A stretch of DNA of 64,000 nt from Ascarosepion bandense (GCA_037127315.1 JBBBDQ010000352.1:340501-404500); one strand, 5' to 3'. Shown: positions 53,501 to 63,794, counted from the first letter of the stretch. Numbers and translations are program-made. Notes: generated by a model from the letters alone, not told the origin.

Positions 53501-53891
53501 TGCCGTTTTGGTCCAAAATTTCTATAATGTTTTTATGTATTTTCTTATTGCTTATTTTAATAGAAAAAAAATGTGTATCCCATAGGGTAAAGTGACACTC
53601 AGTAGGAAGCAGATGGGAGTCTGATAAAATGAAAGTAAATGGTGGCCTGTTCTTTTTATTAATTATGTCAGGTGATGAGGGTAGGGGAAATTGTATTTTT
53701 CACCCCCAAAGCAACATGAGGTCACATTCTTCATTGATAAAAAGCTGCATTATTGGTTCTTCATTTACAACCTGGGTAAGAAGTGAGCACTCACACACAC
53801 ACACACAAACAACTTTGAGTTAAAGATAAAATGTCATCAAATATGGATTGGAATCCAACAGGATAAGATAAAAAACAAATAGGAAATGTTT

Positions 53892-53940
53892 ATCAATCTA
53901 AGATGTTTCAGCTTTATTTAAGGCTTCGTCAGAGATTAAT
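53892..53940 (-). ncRNA. Hammerhead-like ribozyme motif, beta type, best copy
   Basis: The minus strand reads ATTAATCT, CTGACGA, AGCCTTAAATAAAGCT, GAAA, CATCTT, AGATTGAT. Stem I pairs all eight positions (one G-U). Helix II begins directly after the core A (AGC with GCT, extendable past one mismatch). All catalytic positions of CUGANGA and GAAA are present, and the predicted cleavage follows UU. Stem III is a minimal loop. A mirrored copy lies at 53959-54004. Confidence 0.55.
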
Positions 53941-53958
53941 ACAAAACAAATTCTTCTC

Positions 53959-54004
53959 TCAATCTCTGACAAAGCTTTCAAGAAAATGAAACATGTTAGA
54001 TTGA
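53959..54004 (+). ncRNA. Hammerhead-like motif, beta type, mutated partner
   Basis: TCAATCT, CTGACAA (G8 changed to A), weak helix II, GAAA, CATGTT, AGATTGA. Stem I is seven perfect pairs, so the fold is conserved although the core is broken. It faces the copy at 53892-53940 as an inverted repeat. Confidence 0.42.
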
Positions 54005-54292
54005 TAAATGTTTCCTATTTGTGGTTTATCTTCTCATGTAACTTTATGTATACTTGTGTGTGTGTGTGTGTGTGTAAAAGAAAAATCCAGATATACATTA
54101 TATATAACGATATAAAGACTATGAATGAAAAAAAAGGAATTTTTTTTTTATCAATAGGTTTTGTACAGAGGTAACATATCAAGATAAATATAAGGATTTT
54201 ATTTTCCAGAATAAAATCATTACAACGTTCACATTTATCTTGATAAAGTCCCTCAAGATGATGTAAAGAAACGTTTTCCTTTATTTTTATAT

Positions 54293-54367
54293 TTGTTATG
54301 AAAGGGATTAATACTATATAGATATATATATATATATATATATTCATTATGAAATGGATTAACTCCA

Positions 54368-54403
<36 letters not shown>

Positions 54404-54419
54404 AAATGGATTAACTCTA

Positions 54420-54462
<43 letters not shown>

Positions 54463-54485
54463 TTATGAAATGGATTAACTGCAGC

Positions 54486-54516
<31 letters not shown>

Positions 54517-54537
54517 TTATGAAATGGATTAACTCCA

Positions 54538-54582
<45 letters not shown>

Positions 54583-54615
54583 TATATATATTCATTATGA
54601 AATGGATTAACTCTA

Positions 54616-54652
<37 letters not shown>

Positions 54653-54768
54653 TTATTAGAAATGGATTAACTCCAGCTATATATATATATATATTCATTA
54701 TGAAATGGATTAACTCCAGCATATATATATATATATATATATATTCTTTAGGAAATGGATTAACTTCA

Positions 54769-54807
<39 letters not shown>

Positions 54808-54825
54808 GGAAATGGATTAACTTCA

Positions 54826-54868
<43 letters not shown>

Positions 54869-54895
54869 TTAGGAAATGGATTAATTCAAGCATAT
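54293..54895. repeat. Composite satellite: 28-30-bp unit alternating with (TA)n
   Basis: About eleven copies of TTCATTATGAAATGGATTAA+CTCCAGCA alternate with TA tracts of variable length (about 5 to 17 units). Units differ by few changes (CTACCA, TTAGGAAATGG). Many spurious IYIYIY frames arise here. Confidence 0.92.
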
Positions 54896-55380
54896 TTTAT
54901 CTATTAAAAATGTCTAAACAGATAAAAATATATTTATTTGCTTGTGTTATTTGTAACCAATACCTGTGTTTGACTAGACAAGCTTTTTTTATTTTTTCCA
55001 AACAGTCCCAAAGCAGCAATGTCATGAACTCCTATTCTCTATTTAACTTAAGCATTGTAAACACTGAATCCAGGTTCAGTCCCTACCAGGAGGTACATTT
55101 TTTTAATATGACTTTCTAATATTTCTAAGCTGGGAGACATTATTACTGTTTCCAAAATAAATGGAGAGAGAAAGCAAGCTTAGATATCTTTTCAGATATA
55201 TGCACTTAATAAAAATAATGCGTATCTGATAAAACAAAGTTGGATTAAAACATAAATCATGAATTATAGATGTATTGAGGAAATTGTGAGACAAAATGCA
55301 AAAAGTTTATTTGACAAATTATCTCCATTTTGTTTTACAATTTCATCAATTCTGTTCTTTATATATAAAAATATAAACCT
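54896..55380. other. No feature recognised
   Basis: AT-rich sequence between the composite satellite and the gamma inverted repeat. Confidence 0.35.
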
Positions 55381-55812
55381 CGATACCTCTCTCATATATA
55401 TATTTCTAAACATATGCTGTTAGATATAAGAGACAATGAATGTCTATTATGTTTAATCATGAGCCGTTCTAAACATTGTATTTTGACTTTAATTTCAGTT
55501 GGAAATAAAGACAGAAATTCTCTAACATTTGGATAATTTTTTATTAATTTGCTTCTAAGCTTTCGACTCATATGAGCCATCTTCAGAGAGGTTGCATTTG
55601 ACGTTTTATGAGGTTCCATTGAAATTACTTATAAGCAAATCAATAAAAAATTATCCAACTGTTAGAGAATTTTTGTCTTTGTTTTCAACTGAAATTAAAG
55701 CCAAAATATGATGTTTAGAACAGCTCATGATTAAACATAACAGACAATCAATGAATGTCTCTTATAATTAACAGCATATGTTTAGAAAATTATATGCTGC
55801 CTCGATACACTA
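55381..55812. repeat. Large gamma inverted repeat, arms about 180 nt
   Basis: Left arm CGATACC...TTATTAATTTGCTT and right arm AAGCAAATCAATAAAAAATT...GATACACTAAATATATA are diverged reverse complements of the gamma body. They enclose about 75 bp that holds the core at 55554-55589. (TA)n follows at 55814. Confidence 0.75.
55554..55589 (-). ncRNA. Hammerhead-like motif, gamma type, intact core
   Basis: The minus strand has TCT, CTGAAGA, T, GGCTC ATAT GAGTC (five pairs, one G-U), GAAA, GCTT, AGA. The core and helix II are well formed. Stem I is short and one unpaired base precedes helix II. Confidence 0.45.
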
Positions 55813-55844
55813 AATATATATATATATATATATAATTTGAAAAC

Positions 55845-55965
55845 GAGTTATTTCTGTTACTCAGGTTTCTACCTTTCAGGTGATTTACAATAATTATTGT
55901 AAACCGCCTAAAGACACCAAAAGGTAGAAACCTGGGCTGTGTAATGACTCATTTCCAAGTGAAAA
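55845..55965. repeat. Inverted repeat with AGGTTTCTACCTTT arms
   Basis: CAGGTTTCTACCTTTCAGGT and, reversed, CCAAAAGGTAGAAACCTGGG flank a TTACAATAATTATTGTAAA palindrome. The right arm (CTAAAGACACC, GGTAGAAAC) resembles a decayed hammerhead core. Confidence 0.6.
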
Positions 55966-56056
55966 ATATTCAAAAGTTCTACAATATAATTGTATTGAAC
56001 ATGTTTTAATACAACTGTGTACTGGTCTAATTTAATTACAACCAAAAACTTATTAC

Positions 56057-56059
<3 letters not shown>

Positions 56060-56092
<33 letters not shown>
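56060..56092. repeat. (TA)n microsatellite
   Basis: About 15 TA units. Confidence 0.9.
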
Positions 56093-56095
<3 letters not shown>

Positions 56096-56182
56096 TCATC
56101 TGCAGACAGATCTGTTTTGCTGTATCACTGCTCATCAGTATGGTTAGACTCCGATTGCTTTTAACCCAGGATTGAAATATTA

Positions 56183-56346
56183 GGATGTGCATTGTAGTTT
56201 AGTAGATATGGGCTGAAATGAGAAATCAGGAAACCGAGTTCAAATTCTAGTTGAATTCCTTGTATTTACTTATGCACGAATACCCTTGGGAAAGGTTTTA
56301 ATTCATCCCTTCTCTCCAGTTATGGGGTTAAATAACAGGACAGATG
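56183..56346 (+). mobile_element. SINE family A, 3'-truncated, copy 14
   Basis: GGATGTGCATTGTAGTTTAG to AACAGGACAGATG; cut about half-way, followed by (TA)n(TG)n at 56371-56424. Confidence 0.75.
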
Positions 56347-56370
56347 TCAAAAACTATCACAACTCAACAC

Positions 56371-56372
56371 AC

Positions 56373-56423
<51 letters not shown>

Positions 56424-56424
56424 A
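56371..56424. repeat. (TA)n(TG)n microsatellite
   Basis: About 14 TA then about 12 TG units. Confidence 0.92.
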
Positions 56425-56694
56425 ATGTCAGGTTAAATAAATTGCAAATATTGTCTGCTTATTTTTAATAAAATCCATTCATACTCTTGTATCTTCCATG
56501 TATTATAATTGGAAGATGTCAGAAATGAGCTGTAACATTGGAAGATGTTATTATCATTCATTTCTCAATGTTCCCAAGTACTTTCAATCTCCTTCCAAGA
56601 TCATCTTCTAGGGTGTGAGTTATGGTAACAAAAAATAACCACAAAAATGTGTTCTTAAAAATTAATGAAAAATTTTTTTTTCTGCCTCATATTG

Positions 56695-56800
56695 CTTAGC
56701 AGTATTTACATTATTCAGACTACTGTCCTCATCTTTGTTGCCATTTGTACAATGTCTATATCCACTGGGCCATGTGTCCTTAGGGACAAGAACCGAATTT
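56695..56800 (-). repeat. Penelope-type terminal repeat, reversed copy
   Basis: The minus strand matches 57490-57540 (TACAAATGGCAACAAAGATG, GAGGAC, AATAATGTAAATACT) and then GACACATGGCCCAGTGG, a tRNA-like start also seen at 62165. Confidence 0.5.
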
Positions 56801-57379
56801 TTGGGACTTATAAACCTAATGTCCAGTATCCTTTTTTTTTTTTTTACCAGAGTTCATATTGCAATTTTTATTAAGTTAATGGTTTTCTCTACTATTTTTG
56901 ATGTTAATGGTTTTCTCTAGTATTTTTTACCAGAGCTCATATTGCCATTTTTGACACTAATGATTTTCTTTGGCACTCCATGTTACTTGTTCCCATATTG
57001 TGTTCATCTCTATGCTTGGTCATGTTAAGAGATTTTTTAAGCCTAGCATATATGCTGATTCCTTAAGTTTACATAGTTTCCAGAGAGACAGTCTGCCCGC
57101 TTAAGGTGAGGCTACAAGAACATTGCAAGGCTGTAACATAAGGGGAGATAGAAAAATCAGGCATAGCTGACCACATATGGAGGGAGAAAGAGGATCACCA
57201 CCCCCTATGGGATGAAATTGAAATAATACATAGAAAATCTGTTTCTTCTTTATATTTCTTTCCACAACTTCATGGAATGGTGTACATACAGTCCTTAGTC
57301 ATGTTCTCCTTTGTGTATGTTGGAGTTGTTGTCATGTATAATTGTTTTGTTGTAGGGTACTGCTTATACTGACCATTTC

Positions 57380-57552
57380 CTATTCGTATGAAGGAATGAG
57401 GATGATATACCCTAGTGATTGTAATAAAGGGTTTGGTTCGAAATTCCAAGCACCTGAAGAAGGCCAGAGCATACAACAGCCGAAACGTCGTACAAATGGA
57501 AACAAAGATGAGGACAATAGTTCGAATAATGTAAATACTACCTCAACTTAGA
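57380..57552 (+). repeat. Penelope-type terminal repeat with hammerhead-like core
   Basis: TACCCTAGTGATTGTAATAA, TTGGTTCGAAATTCCAAGCA, the core at 57442-57500, then GGAAACAAAGATGAGGACAA. Related ends are at 56695 (-), 62055-62130 (-) and 62335-62450 (+). Confidence 0.6.
57442..57500 (+). ncRNA. Hammerhead-like motif, epsilon type, GTC site
   Basis: CTGAAGA (57454-57460), helix II GGC/GCC with a long loop, GAAA (57482-57485), CGTC, GTAC. Stem I is short near the core (CAC with GTA, one mismatch) and reinforced by TTCCA with TGGAA further out. This closely resembles the minimal-stem-III hammerhead variants reported for Penelope-like retrotransposons. Confidence 0.5.
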
Positions 57553-57794
57553 AATATAGACAAATTGCTTAGTATTCATTTGAATGTGAAAATTATCGAA
57601 AATGGAATATTTTTATAGGTTGTAATATCCTGATCATGCATGTGTTAAAGTACAAAAAAACTGTTCTTTTTACAAACATTTTAGAACATTACTGCAGTAT
57701 TCATAGCTTATTCTACTAATTGATGGCTTAGTTTTTTTTTTTAATGAATATTGCCTTGAGAATCTGTAGTTTGCTTTTGCAGTTTATAGTAATT

Positions 57795-58279
57795 TTCAAT
57801 GTAGTCACTCCACTTGATGTCGGCTGATAGATTTAGGCCTAGGAAGCACAGTGTTTTGATCTCAGGAGACTAGCCTGATCCATTCTGATGGGGTGGGGTA
57901 AAAGCGGTTGTCTATGGTGGTCACCACAGATTAGGGGTTCTTTTCAAGATCAGCAATGAAGTTTGCTTTGTCAACCTCAACAAATTTCTTATTGAGGTGG
58001 GAGTAAATTATTGTCGTCAGCATAAATGCCTAGTTGGGATCTGATTACATCAGGGAGATCATTGGTGAAGATCTGAAAAAGCATAAGACCTAAAATAGAG
58101 CCTTGAGGGACACCCGTATTTGTGTGATAGTATCTGGGAGTGTGCCCATTCAATACTACTTTCATTACACAATTTGAAAGGAAAGACTGGATTAAGTCAA
58201 ACTATCGCACAGTTATACCATAGCCCTATAGCTTGAATAGAAGGCCAGCATGTCAAACTCTGTCAAATGCTCTAGAGAT
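57795..58279 (-). pseudogene. LINE-J copy J13, YADD-region part
   Basis: Plus-strand words GAAGTTTGCTTTGTCAACCT and GGATCTGATTACATCAGGGA parallel 33150-33245. The frame is badly broken and the YADD codons are altered by a short deletion near 58012. Interrupted by an RTE piece at 58280. Confidence 0.65.
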
Positions 58280-58584
58280 CTTCTTCAGGATGTAGGTGAT
58301 CATGGCTTTTCACATCTCCCTATCCTAGTGGCTCTTAGCAAGCTTTCTCCTGTTGCACCATGCAACCCTTGTTCCGTCATCCACCTGATCAGGTCCTTCA
58401 AATATGTTATCCGCTGCTTTCTTCTGTCTCTTTTTCCCTCTATCTGACCTGTTAGTATCAGGTTCTCCAAGCCCTCCTTCCTCATTGAATGTCCCAGGAA
58501 CTTTAGTTGTCTCTTCCTGATGCTCAGTACTAATTTCCTTTTCGTTTCCATCCTTTCCTCATTATTGCTCACATGCAGTACAAT
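58280..58584 (-). pseudogene. RTE C-terminal fragment nested in LINE-J
   Basis: The minus strand encodes KRKLVLSIRKRQLKFLGHSM, RKEGLENLILTGQIEGKRDR and RKQRITYLKDLIRWMTEQG. LINE-J sequence continues on both sides, so this is a clean nested insertion. Confidence 0.75.
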
Positions 58585-59445
58585 AGCTTAAGCTTTGTTG
58601 TTTGTATTGAGAGCCTGGTATATATACTCTGTGATGGTTGTTAACATATCAGCAGTAGACCTGGTGGAGTGGAAAACATATTGTTTATCGGAGAAGAGGT
58701 TAAAGGTTGTGAGATTTTGAGCCACTTCAGCATTAATAATAGCCTCAGCACTTTGCCAAAAACTAATAGGAGGCTGATAGGGCAATAATTGGAAGGGTCT
58801 GAGGGTTCTCCAGCATTCTTAAATACAGGAACCAAAGAGGAGGACTTCCAGCAGGCAGAGAAGCAAGAAGCACAGAGGCAGTAGTTGGAGAGTTCAGGGG
58901 CACATTTCTTCAGGAAATGATTGGGATTTCATCACCACTGCTCACATTAGGGGGCTCAAGCTTTAAAATTATGTTAGAGACCAGTGAGGGCATAATGTGA
59001 ATGCCACTTAGTTGAGCCTTAGGATATGCCAGATGAATCAAATGTCAAGTTGGTAGAGAATCTGTGAGCAAAGCATTCACCCTTGTCTGCTAAAGATGTG
59101 GGGACTTCAAATTCAAATTCATTGATTAAAGTGGGGATTGACTATTTGCTGTTATTTAACAGATTTTTACAGAGCTGCCAGTAGTCTTTGGAGACAAACT
59201 TGCGAGATGCTATACACGGTTTCATTCTTTCAGCAAACAACAGCTAAGCATCATTTAAGATCCTCTTGTACTAATTACAAGCAGAGGTAAAAAAGCACCT
59301 ATTATGGTTTGACATGAGTTTCTGATAAAGCCAGAAGAAGTGTTTCCTGTGAGCAAGTGCAGCTGAGCAAGCAGGGAAGAACCAGAAGGGCGAATGGGAT
59401 TTAAACTGTAATTTCCTGGCTGGGATGAAAGCATTGATGCATCAG
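58585..59445 (-). pseudogene. LINE-J copy J13, reverse-transcriptase N-terminal part
   Basis: The minus strand carries [28 protein letters not shown] and STRSTADMLTTITEYIYQ-type blocks, as at 19512-19922, with a one-base shift between two frames. The upstream linker extends to about 59445, where family C begins. Confidence 0.72.
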
Positions 59446-59451
59446 GTTGAC

Positions 59452-59700
59452 TACCAGTCAGAAGTAGCAACCAGAAAACTGCCAACCCAATACCCTCAGA
59501 ATGAAGAGTCATTGCCACCATCTATACACATTGCAAAAACTTACGACAGCACTACTATCAAGACCTAAGAAGAGGAAAGAAACTGGGAAACTTTTTCTAA
59601 ACAAGTCATGAGTCTCTACTCCTGTACAAAAGAAGAGGGAGGAGTATGAACCAGACGATATGGGATCTATCTACTCCAATTAAAATAAATAAAAATAAAA
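59452..59700 (+). repeat. Family C retroposon 3' part, copy 3
   Basis: AGTAGCAACCAGAAAACTGC to ATCTATCTACTCCAATTAAA and an AAAATA-rich tail. Confidence 0.5.
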
Positions 59701-60170
59701 TAAATATATAAATAATTGAAAATTTTTGAGTTTTAACTTAGTCGTGAGATCCTTGAATAATCACTGCAAGAGAATTATAACATACCTTTCCTAAGAAATT
59801 CAAACAAAATTAAAAAACAAACAAAAATTCCTTGCTGTCTGGATATCTAAAAGAGCTATCTGAAATTTTAACTGACACAAGTATATTTTAAAAATTATCA
59901 AATGCTATATTTGACACAAATTAGAAAAAAATAAATACATAAATATTAATTTTTAAATTTAAAGGCTGTCAGTCAAGCTTACCAGAAATGAAATCTTCTG
60001 CCATCAAAATATTAACCCAGTTGAATGAAGCTTTATATTCATGATGGTGAATTTCATTTCATTTTATATTCAGTTGCTATACATAACTTCATTTACTAAT
60101 TACATAGTTTATGCTTTCATTACAGGGAATCCTGAATACTGAATGATAGTGTGTTAGTGGTGTTGTCATA
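59701..60170. other. No feature recognised
   Basis: AT-rich, no repeat words shared with the rest. Confidence 0.35.
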
Positions 60171-60174
60171 ACCT

Positions 60175-61150
60175 TTTTTTTTTTTTAATCATTTCACCCC
60201 AAGCAAGGCATTCCACTGCCACTATTGCACAGGGGGTTACATAAGGGAAGGTGGTGAGAGAGTGATTAGATGTAGGAAATGTCAGAAGGAGGGTGATAGA
60301 CGAGTAAGGAGGTACATAGGAAGAGTGTTTGAGAGAATGGGTGCGAGTTAGTGTGTTAGGAGGTGTCTATTGACCTTACATTTAAACTCCTGGAGATTGT
60401 AACTGTCGGGGAAGCAAGTATATGGAAGGGAATTCGACAGGTGAGAAGTGTGAGAAAAGAATCTGTTGGAGTAGAAATTGCAGTTACATTTTATTGGTTT
60501 CACTCTAAAAGGGTGGGACCTAGTTGCTAATCTAGTATGTCGTGCAAATTAGTACCTAGGGGGTACCAGTAATCTAAATTAATCGGAGCAGAACCCGTGA
60601 AAATATTTATGGAAGAGGCACAGGGAAGCCACGTAACACCGGTGAGAGAGTGACTGCAGCCAGTCAGCATCAATCACATTACAGATTCTCCGTTGTATTT
60701 TGTCAAGAACCCCAAGGAGAATAGCAGGGACATTTGACCAGATGTGGCAGCAGTATTCAATACACGGGCGGGTAACAAGAAATTACCTTAACCAAAACAG
60801 AGAACTAGACACATATGATTTGTTTTTTAATCCTTTTATCCTGAGTAAGGCAATAGAGTCACTAAGATGCAGGGGGTGGTTACTTAGTGAAAATATAATA
60901 GAAAAGGAAAAAATATTACAAATGAGTGAGAACAACAAAAGAACAGGAATTTAAAACACTGATGATAACTATTGACATTGCATTTCAATTTTTGCAAATC
61001 AAAGTTTATTTCTGAATCAAAAAACTGAAAGAGTGTTCCACAAGCAAAAAGTGTGAATGAAGAAACTGTTAACATAAAACTTACAGTTAAATCTAGTTAT
61101 TTCAACTCTCAAAATGATAAGATCTTGTCACTAATCTAGTATTAATTCAG
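60175..61150 (-). mobile_element. Composite LINE-J copy J14
   Basis: T run and CATTTCACCCCAAGCAAGGC mark the 3' end. C-terminal coding follows to about 60777, then the same second LINE-J 3' piece as at 38890-39100, here continuing further (GTGTTCCACAAGCAAAAAGT, ACTAATCTAGTATTAATTCA). Closely similar to J8. Confidence 0.72.
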
Positions 61151-61655
61151 CTGATTAATCACACTTACTAAAGATAGTGCTAGGCCTACTTTCAACCAGC
61201 ACTATGAGATGCTAAAATGTCTGTCTGAATTTCTTCCATGAGAAATTACCATTATTTGCTGGCAGTATATTCACAACATCTTTGTTAAAACATTTTGACC
61301 ATTGTGTTCTTCAACCTTCTTCAGGTGTATGTTAATCTGGGTAACATACAGACAATTTTGATCGGAACCCTTTATCTAATTTACAGTGGTAGGTTGTTCT
61401 TGTTCCACTGCCCATGTTTAGAGTTATTTTATCTAGTCCTTATTTTATACTTACTCCTCAGATATTGTTTGCTCCATTTCCACTGAGTTCAGGTACATGC
61501 TGCTTGACTCAGTGATTGAACTCAAAGATAATCTGCATCTAAATAATATAAAGTTGCCACAAAATGAGAACCTGAGAAATGATTATTATTTACACTGTTA
61601 AGACTGTTGTTTTCATCTTTATTACCATGTTTAAAATATTTGGTCTTCTTTAGGT
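61151..61655. other. No gene seen; old repeat at 61320-61410 and a PLE-end fragment at about 61610
   Basis: TCATCTTTATTACCATG and GGTCTTCTTTAGGTGCTGAT resemble a reversed epsilon terminus. Confidence 0.35.
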
Positions 61656-61658
61656 GCT

Positions 61659-62055
61659 GATCCTAGGCATGACAATAAACTGCATCTGGCAGCAAGGCCT
61701 CTGATTGGGAGGTTGTGAGGAGCATGGGACCACCTCTGAATTGCTGTTGTTCACAGGTCCACTCTGATCTGCAGTGAAAAGCACCTGTTAGGGTCCCAGC
61801 TATGGGCAAATAGTTAACCCCAAAATGGGGTCAGAACACTATGAAAGTATAAAAATACACTTTTATAGAAATATATACATAAAAATAGACTTTTATAGAA
61901 AAATATACATTTTTGAATACAAAACTAGAAGACATTTTTAGTTTTCTAAAATAAAAACAAAAATTTTCATTAATATCTAACTAAATCAACCTTCTCACTA
62001 TAACTGAACATAAAAAATGACCTTAAAACCCCACCTTTTTGCCATTAAGCAAAAC
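61659..62055 (+). mobile_element. SINE-like family B, copy 10
   Basis: TCCTAGGCATGACAATAAAC to CCACCTTTTTGCCATTAAGC; slightly deleted near the 3' end. Confidence 0.7.
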
Positions 62056-62460
62056 TCAAATTCTTTAGGTGCTAGGAATTTGGAACCATACCCTTCATTT
62101 TGATTACTTGGGTATATAATTCTCATTCTGTATGTGATGACACTTCCGGATGACATGTACTTATCTCCTTGAGGACACATTGCCCAGTGGATGTAGGCAT
62201 TGGTTAATTGACCGAAAGTGTTGTGAGTTCAATACATGGCTACAGCAGTGGTGAACAAATGACTTAAAGAAATGAGTTAAAGGGAGATAACTATATGGCA
62301 TCTGGAAGTGGCATCATGCATGGAATCAGAATTATGTACCCTAGTGATTCAAAGTTCCGAGCACCTGAAGAAGGTCAGAGCATACAACAGCTGAAACATT
62401 GTAAGTATTGTAATAAAAATGAGGATAACAGTTCAAACAGTTCATCATAGAAGTACAGAC
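62055..62460. repeat. Inverted pair of Penelope-type termini with a tRNA-like insert
   Basis: A reversed epsilon terminus at 62065-62130 and a forward one at 62335-62450 (CACCTGAAGAAGGTCAGAGC, ACAGCTGAAACATTG). Between them, GCCCAGTGGATGTAGGCATT and GTTGTGAGTTCAATACATGG look like tRNA A and B boxes. The core in the forward copy is decayed (CTGAAACATTG). Confidence 0.5.
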
Positions 62461-62479
62461 AAATACTCAAAAACTAAGT

Positions 62480-62670
62480 CATTTTCTTAAACAGCCTCAT
62501 CAGATCTACAATATATGACATCCATCTCATTCAGAAATATTTAAACTATCATCTGTTTACAACTGTTTATTCAGGTTAATCTAATGAAAATGTTAACTTT
62601 ACACACTACTTTAAACAAAAGGTTAGGAAGGAAACTCTCACGGACATTAGAAAAAATAACAGTGGACTAG
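62480..62670 (+). repeat. Unclassified repeat D, copy 3
   Basis: CTTAAACAGCCTCATCAGAT, CATTCAGAAATATTTAAACT and TTTAAACAAAAGGTTAGGAA match 15445-15800. Confidence 0.45.
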
Positions 62671-62705
62671 AGAAGTCTACTTTTAAGAAATGCTTTCAAA
62701 AAATA

Positions 62706-63432
62706 TTGTATAAATTTCACCTAACATTAATAAAGTGTCGGGCCATGAAGTTTTTTCTACCTGAATCCATCTTGCACATATACAAATCAATCATCCACCT
62801 GTGCACGGAATACTGCTGTCATATATGGTCAGGTGCCCCTGCTGTTCATCTCAGCATTCTCAACAGGTTTCAAAGGAGAAACGGTAATGTGATAGGTCCC
62901 GACTTGGCAGCTTAACTCCAGCCATTTTCTCACTGGCGGGATCTGGCTTCTCTCTGTCTATTCTACAAATATTTTCATGGCTTTTGCTTCGAAGAACTTA
63001 GGTCACTGGTGCCCCCTCCACAAGTATTAACTCGGGCAACCAGACTGGCATCAAGGTCTTACACTTTTGATCTACCAAATGCAGCCGACAATTCTACTCA
63101 AGCAGCTACTTTTCTCGCACTTTCCACCTGTAGAACCCGCTTCCATATACTTGTTTTCCTGACAGCTACAACCTCCAGGAATTTAAAAGCAATGTTAATA
63201 CTCATCTCTTATCCACTTGACTCCAGTTTTCTCTACATAACCCCATATATCTTTTTCTTTCTGTCTACCTTCACAGCTGTTTTCACACCTGTGTTCTCAT
63301 CCTTCTCTTGCTCTTTCTCTGACACCCTTGTCTTTCTCTTCACTCTTCTCCTGTCTAAACTTTTACTCTAATGTAGTCCTCTATGCATCAGTGGCCGTAC
63401 CACCTTGCTTGGGGTGAAACGATTAAAAAAAA
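62706..63432 (+). pseudogene. LINE-J 3' half, copy J15 (plus strand)
   Basis: Encodes IYKSIIHLCTEYCCHIWSGA, NRFQRRNGNVIGPDLAA, a stop, then FSHWRDLASLCLFYKYFHGF and, in another frame, TRATRLASRSYTFDLPNA. The C-terminal WNSLP region is frame-shifted. The 3' UTR ends CCTTGCTTGGGGTGAAACGA with an A run. Confidence 0.78.
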
Positions 63433-63446
63433 AATGGAAATCAGTG

Positions 63447-63757
63447 AATGTGCATTTGTGGTGCAGTGGATATTAGCTCAAAATGAGAATTCAGAGAGCT
63501 AAGTTTGAATTCCAGTTGAATTCGTTGTATTCAAATACATGCAAATACCCTTGAGAAAGGTATTAATCCATCGCTTCTCTCCAGCTATAGTTTAAATAGC
63601 AAGACAGATTGGGTTCTATGGCCTTGGTTGGCAACCAGTCTACCACAGAAAGTAATGATAACCTGCTGCGGGAAAATCTTTTGCACAGTCAGTGATGTCA
63701 TTTTTGAGACATGATTACCCAAACGGGTATCACGTATGGCACTTAGCTGATGGACTG
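63447..63757 (+). mobile_element. tRNA-derived SINE family A, copy 15
   Basis: A box TGGTGCAGTGG, decayed B box AAGTTTGAATTCC, 3' end GGCACTTAGCTGATGGACTG. It starts 15 bp after the LINE-J A run. Confidence 0.85.
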
Positions 63758-63794
63758 ATCAGTAAATGCCAAATACTTCCTCTGTAGATGTTGT

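Noticed and set aside
53672..53773. Possible exon between TATGTCAG and GGGTAAGA
   Set aside because: Weak polypyrimidine tract, peptide without recognisable features, close to a CA repeat; not enough to call.
54015..54893. IYIYIY-rich frames
   Set aside because: TA microsatellite readings.
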